Of a DNA stretch of 64,000 nucleotides, positions 60,520-64,000 are shown piece after piece. Position 1 is the first letter of the stretch; every line of letters starts with the position of its first letter. Under the pieces are notes generated by a model. It was not told the DNA's origin, made no database searches, and saw only the letters and a list, made by a program, of their open reading frames with translations. Source of the DNA: Micrococcales bacterium UBA7469 (GTDB taxonomy: Bacteria > Actinomycetota > Actinomycetes > Actinomycetales > Microbacteriaceae); the NCBI GenBank assembly GCA_002479805.1, contig DLPB01000025.1:114092-178091 (forward strand). Reading direction: 5' to 3'. Both the position numbers and the translations under genes were made by a program.

Positions 60520-60525
60520 TAGAAT
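60520..60525 (+). promoter_or_regulatory. Candidate -10 box for the cyclophilin gene
   Basis: TAGAAT lies 27 bases before the ATG in the 53-bp spacer between rarA and the plus-strand cyclophilin. No good -35 at standard spacing is visible. The same hexamer is seen before tRNA-Leu. Confidence 0.3.
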
Positions 60526-60551
60526 TACTAATCGCGTAAGGACAGGGTGTT

Positions 60552-61304
60552 ATGAAGAACAATGACAAGCTAGCGAGCTTCCAGGCCAAGCAGAGCATCA
60601 AGCTGGAGCGAGAGGCGACGCGCAAAAAAGACAACCGGTTAGCACTCATCATCTCGGGAGCTGCGGTTGCCCTCGCTGTTGCAGGACAGTTCCTTTACTT
60701 TTCGGTTGGCCCTGGCCACCAGGTTCCCTCTCAAGAGACCGTCACCGAAGAACCTTCTGCAACCCCGACCAACTCTGACTTGGTTCCAGATCCAGCCATT
60801 GCCGAGGGTCGAACCTGGACGGGTGCATTGAATCTGAACGATCAGCAGATTAGCTACCAGCTCTACGGTGATTTGGCCCCTCAGGCCACGGCGAACTTTG
60901 TCTCACTAGCCAAGGATGGTTACTTCGAGGGCGTTACCTGCCATCGCTTGACCACCGCAGGTATTTACGTCCTGCAGTGTGGTGACCCAACCGGCACCGG
61001 CACCGGTGGTCCAGGCTACAACTTCGGTCCGATTGAAAACGCCCCACTTGATGACATGTACGGCGAGGGAGTTCTAGCCATGGCTAGAGTCGGCGGAGAT
61101 GGTTACTCGATGGGAAGTCAATTCTTCATCGTCTACGGAGATTCGCAAATCCTGAGCGATGCCGCAGGCGGTTACACCGTATTCGGCAAAATCACCTCCG
61201 GACTCGATAGCGTCAAGGAAATCGCGGCGGCTGGAACCGCTGATGGTTCAAGCGACGGAGCACCAATTAATTCCGTTTCCCTCAGCGGTATTTCGGTAGA
61301 GTAA
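60552..61304 (+). CDS. Membrane-anchored cyclophilin-type peptidyl-prolyl isomerase
   Basis: A 250-residue protein with a charged cytoplasmic N-terminus (about 1-28), one transmembrane segment (about 29-50, LALIISGAAVALAVAGQFLYF) and a Thr/Pro-rich linker. A cyclophilin domain follows (about 85-250; YFEGVTCHRLT, GGPGYNFGPIENAP, MARVGGDGYSMGSQFFIVYGD). There is no lipobox, so it is expected to be anchored by the helix with the isomerase outside the cell. It probably assists folding of exported proteins. AGGGTG lies before the ATG, and a DUF349 gene follows after 24 bp. Confidence 0.93.
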   Translation: MKNNDKLASFQAKQSIKLEREATRKKDNRLALIISGAAVALAVAGQFLYFSVGPGHQVPSQETVTEEPSATPTNSDLVPDPAIAEGRTWTGALNLNDQQISYQLYGDLAPQATANFVSLAKDGYFEGVTCHRLTTAGIYVLQCGDPTGTGTGGPGYNFGPIENAPLDDMYGEGVLAMARVGGDGYSMGSQFFIVYGDSQILSDAAGGYTVFGKITSGLDSVKEIAAAGTADGSSDGAPINSVSLSGISVE

Positions 61305-61328
61305 AACCTCACACCTTAGGAGATCCCC

Positions 61329-62543
61329 GTGACCAGCAACGCATTCGGCCGCGTCGACAGCGAAAACAACGTATTCGTTATCGAAGCCGGCGTCGAAAGA
61401 CTCGTTGGCCAGTACCCAAACGTCAGCGAAGTTGACGCACTTGCCTACTTTGTCCGAAAGTTTCAAGACCTCGAAGCTCAGGTTCGAATTCTCGAGCAGC
61501 GATTGGCGTCTGGAGTCACCGATGCCAAGAGCTTGAAGTCGGCTTATGACCACCTGGTTAGCGAGCTTACGGAGCCAAAGGCAGTTGGAAACTTGGTGGC
61601 ACTGCGTGAGCGTTTAGCCAAGACAGAGCCTGCTATTAGCTCGGCAGCTGAGAAGATTTCAGCCGAGCGAGAAGAAGCGAATGCCGCTGCCCTGGTGGCC
61701 AAGGAAGAGATTGCAGCCAAGGCTGAAGCGCTGGTTGCCAAGCTCGACAACATCAATTGGAAAAAGTCCGCAGAGCAGATGACCGCGCTTTTCCAGCAGT
61801 GGCAACAGCTTCAGAAGGAAGGCCCAAAGCTACCCAAGGCTAAGACAGATCCAATCTGGAAGCGCTTCTCTCAGGCCCGCGCAAAGTTTGAAAGCGGCCG
61901 TCGCGCTTACTTCGCGACCCTGGACTCCAAGTTCAAGGAAGCGAAATCCGCCAAGTCTAAGCTGGTTGAGGCAGCCGAAGCCCTTGTCGAAAAGGGTGGG
62001 GATGCGGCAATGAGCTACCGCAAGCTCCAGGACGAGTGGAAGCTTGCTCCTCGCGCCGGAAAGGCGGAGGATGCGCTATGGGCAAGATTCCGTGCCGCAG
62101 GTGACGCAATCTTTGCCGCAAAGAAGGAAAAGGACTCCGAGCAGGCCGTTGAGCATGCCGCCAACCTTCAGCTCAAGCTGGAACTTATCAAGGAAGCCGA
62201 GAAGATCGACGTTTCGAACCTTGAGGCCGCTAAAAAGGCAATGTCTGACGTTCAAGCCCGTTGGGTAAGGATCGGCCACGTTCCAAAGGACAAGGTCCGT
62301 GAGGTAGAAGACAAGCTTCGCAGGGTTGAGAAGGCGATTTCCGATGCTCAGGCTGATGCCTGGAAGCGTTCAGACCCGGCAGCCAAGGCTCGCAGTTCGT
62401 CATTAGTGCTGCAGCTTGAGGCAGCAATCGCCGAACTTGAGGCTGAGTTGAAGTCTGCTCCAGCTGCCAAGAAGAAGGACATTCAGGCGTCAATCGACGC
62501 TCGTAAATCCTGGCTTGACGCAGCGATCAAAGCCGTTGACTAA
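61329..62543 (+). CDS. DUF349 domain protein
   Basis: A 404-residue, strongly helical, Lys/Glu/Ala-rich protein with repeated DUF349 segments (for example around WKKSAEQMTALFQQWQQL near 142-160, YRKLQDEWKLAPRAGKAED near 225-243, and ARWVRIGHVPKD near 310). Family members are cytoplasmic and uncharacterised in actinobacteria. The GTG start at 61329 has AGGAGA upstream. It sits next to the Rel gene in other actinobacteria too. The stop overlaps the convergent rel stop by 3 bp. Confidence 0.88.
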   Translation: MTSNAFGRVDSENNVFVIEAGVERLVGQYPNVSEVDALAYFVRKFQDLEAQVRILEQRLASGVTDAKSLKSAYDHLVSELTEPKAVGNLVALRERLAKTEPAISSAAEKISAEREEANAAALVAKEEIAAKAEALVAKLDNINWKKSAEQMTALFQQWQQLQKEGPKLPKAKTDPIWKRFSQARAKFESGRRAYFATLDSKFKEAKSAKSKLVEAAEALVEKGGDAAMSYRKLQDEWKLAPRAGKAEDALWARFRAAGDAIFAAKKEKDSEQAVEHAANLQLKLELIKEAEKIDVSNLEAAKKAMSDVQARWVRIGHVPKDKVREVEDKLRRVEKAISDAQADAWKRSDPAAKARSSSLVLQLEAAIAELEAELKSAPAAKKKDIQASIDARKSWLDAAIKAVD

Positions 62544-64000
62544 GAGCTCTTTACTCTAGATACTTCGTAAACCGCCTCAATTTTGCGCACCTGGTTCAGT
62601 AGGTGGTCAAGGTGTGTCGGGTCGGCCATCTCAAATACGAATCTGCTGAACGCTACTCGGTCTCGGCCAGTTGAAACTGCAGCACTGAGGATGTTCACAT
62701 GGTTTTCACTCAAGACCCTTGTGACATCTGAGAGCAATCCGGATCGGTCTAGGGCCTCAATTTGTATCTGCACCATGAAGACTCCCCTAGAGTCCTCTGA
62801 CCAAGAAACTTCTACCACGCGCTGAGGGTTGAGACTCTTTACGTTCTTACAGTCGCCGCGATGCACGGAGACGCCCTCACCGCGGGTAATAAAGCCAACG
62901 ATCTCATCACCCGGCACTGGCGTGCAGCAACGCGCCATCTTGGTTAGCACATCCGGCGAGCCCTTTACTAATACACCCTGAGATGAGCGACGCGGCCCCT
63001 TCAGCACACGAGGTGTTTGGGGAAGGGTGATCTCTTCGGTGTCCGGATCTGAGGTTAGGCCACGAAGTTGCTTGATTCGTTCGATGACCGCGGTGGTGGA
63101 TATTTGTCCCTGGCCGATAGCGGTGAACAGAGCGTTGACATCCGATAGCTTCTGCTCCCCCACAATCTGCATGAGGGTTTCTGAGTTCAACAAGCTCTGG
63201 ATCGGAAGACCTTGGCGCCTCAGCGCTTTGATTAGAGCCTCTTTACCGTCCTCGGTAGCGTGCTCTTTGCGCTCTTGAGTGAACCAGTGCTTAATCTTCG
63301 CCCGCGCGCTGGCTGATCCTACGAAGTTCAACCAGTCCTTACTTGGACCTGCGGACTCAGATTTTGATGTAAGGATTTCGATCACATCGCCGGCTTGCAG
63401 CTTGCTTTCGAGCGGAACCAGCCTGCCATTAACCTTGGCGCCGATGGTCTTGTGTCCAACCTGGGTGTGAACGGCATAGGCGAAGTCAATTGGCGTGGAA
63501 CCTGCCGAGAGCCCGATTACTTTGCCTTTTGGGGTAAAGACGTAGAGCTCTTTAGCACCGATCTCAAAGCGTAGATTGTCGAGGAACTCACCTGGGTCTG
63601 CGGTTTCCTCTTGCCAGTCGCTGAGTTGCTTGAGCCAAGCGAAATCGACTTCTTCATCACCGGATTTGCCGGCAGCAGCCTTGTATTTCCAGTGCGCAGC
63701 CACACCATACTCCGCACGCTGATCCATCTCCTGGGTTCGAATCTGGATTTCAACAGCGCGCCCCTCGGGGCCGACCACCGTGGTGTGGAGCGATTGGTAC
63801 AGGTTGAACTTAGGCATTGCGATGTAGTCCTTGAAGCGGCCAGGAAGCGGAGACCACTTGGCGTGAATCGCGCCTAGCGCTGCATAGCAGTCGCGAACGC
63901 TTGAGACGATGACGCGTATTCCAACTAGGTCGTAGATGTCGTCAAACTCGCGGCCGCGAAGCACCATCTTTTGATAGATGCTGTAGTACTGCTTGGGGCG
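62540..64000 (-). CDS. relA: Rel (p)ppGpp synthetase/hydrolase, C-terminal part (runs off right edge)
   Basis: About 486 residues of the bifunctional stringent-response enzyme; the N-terminal hydrolase domain and part of the synthetase are beyond the window. The open frame continues through RPKQYYSIYQKMV at the edge. Visible parts are the synthetase domain (DDIYDLVGIRVIV, FKDYIAMPKFNLYQSLHTTV, EIQIRTQEMDQRAEYGVAAHW), the TGS domain (YVFTPKGKVIGL... TIGAKVNGRLVPL), a zinc-finger-like segment with RCCTPVPGDEIVGF, and a C-terminal ACT domain (about the last 75 residues). As in other actinobacteria this is probably the single Rel enzyme. Confidence 0.95.
   Translation of the reverse strand, partial: RPKQYYSIYQKMVLRGREFDDIYDLVGIRVIVSSVRDCYAALGAIHAKWSPLPGRFKDYIAMPKFNLYQSLHTTVVGPEGRAVEIQIRTQEMDQRAEYGVAAHWKYKAAAGKSGDEEVDFAWLKQLSDWQEETADPGEFLDNLRFEIGAKELYVFTPKGKVIGLSAGSTPIDFAYAVHTQVGHKTIGAKVNGRLVPLESKLQAGDVIEILTSKSESAGPSKDWLNFVGSASARAKIKHWFTQERKEHATEDGKEALIKALRRQGLPIQSLLNSETLMQIVGEQKLSDVNALFTAIGQGQISTTAVIERIKQLRGLTSDPDTEEITLPQTPRVLKGPRRSSQGVLVKGSPDVLTKMARCCTPVPGDEIVGFITRGEGVSVHRGDCKNVKSLNPQRVVEVSWSEDSRGVFMVQIQIEALDRSGLLSDVTRVLSENHVNILSAAVSTGRDRVAFSRFVFEMADPTHLDHLLNQVRKIEAVYEVSRVKSS

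Noticed and set aside
60990..61012. Tandem GGCACC repeat
   Set aside because: It is only about three units long and encodes a Gly-Thr loop within the cyclophilin domain; similar loops are normal in this family.

Overview
The window is a dense stretch of core chromosome from an actinobacterium, most likely a small-genome member of the Microbacteriaceae (the freshwater Rhodoluna/Aquiluna type fits). This rests on several signs. WhiA, an ANTAR-type response regulator, an HGxxPAAW protein, the tryptophan-operon membrane protein and a helicase-less PriA are present. Gene order follows actinobacterial patterns (rpsA-coaE-uvrB-uvrA-uvrC; hisI-trpE-trpC-trpB-trpA-lgt; pyrR-pyrB-pyrC-carA-carB-pyrF-gmk-rpoZ-coaBC-metK-priA-fmt-rsmB-rpe). 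GC is moderate (roughly mid-50s by eye), and genes are packed with 0-60 bp gaps or 1-20 bp overlaps. The genus is inference.

Layout from left to right. 1-12800 (minus strand): pgk (partial), gap, sod, whiA, rapZ, uvrC, uvrA, uvrB, coaE and rpsA. These cover lower glycolysis, oxidative defence, the complete UvrABC excinuclease, CoA synthesis and ribosomal protein S1. 12931-16662: polA, a divergent PaaI-type thioesterase and the ANTAR regulator. 16714-16828: a tRNA-Leu(CAA) gene and a two-way terminator shared with pyk. 16846-59166: 42 consecutive minus-strand genes with no gap above 62 bp. Read in transcription order they run from rpsD and alaS through mltG, the shikimate genes (aroE, C, K, B, Q), efp, nusB, the pyrimidine operon, gmk/rpoZ, coaBC, metK, priA, fmt, rsmB, rpe, the his (E, G, F, I) and trp (E, C, B, A) genes, lgt, gltB/gltD and pyk. 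59266-64000: rarA, the divergent plus-strand pair of a cyclophilin and a DUF349 protein, and the C-terminal part of a Rel (p)ppGpp enzyme running off the right edge.

Most genes are biosynthetic or housekeeping. The clearest regulatory structures are a PyrR-binding hairpin whose lower stem covers the pyrR ribosome binding site, a structured rpsD leader next to a candidate promoter, several inverted repeats in the rpsA leader, and two strong GAAA-loop terminators. Two genes often found in actinobacterial versions of these neighbourhoods have no room here: yvcK between rapZ and whiA, and mihF between pyrF and gmk.

I found no mobile element, CRISPR array, prophage, defence island or rRNA, and no non-genic stretch longer than 300 bp. 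I see no convincing undescribed multi-gene system. The uncharacterised content is a handful of small membrane proteins embedded in biosynthetic operons.
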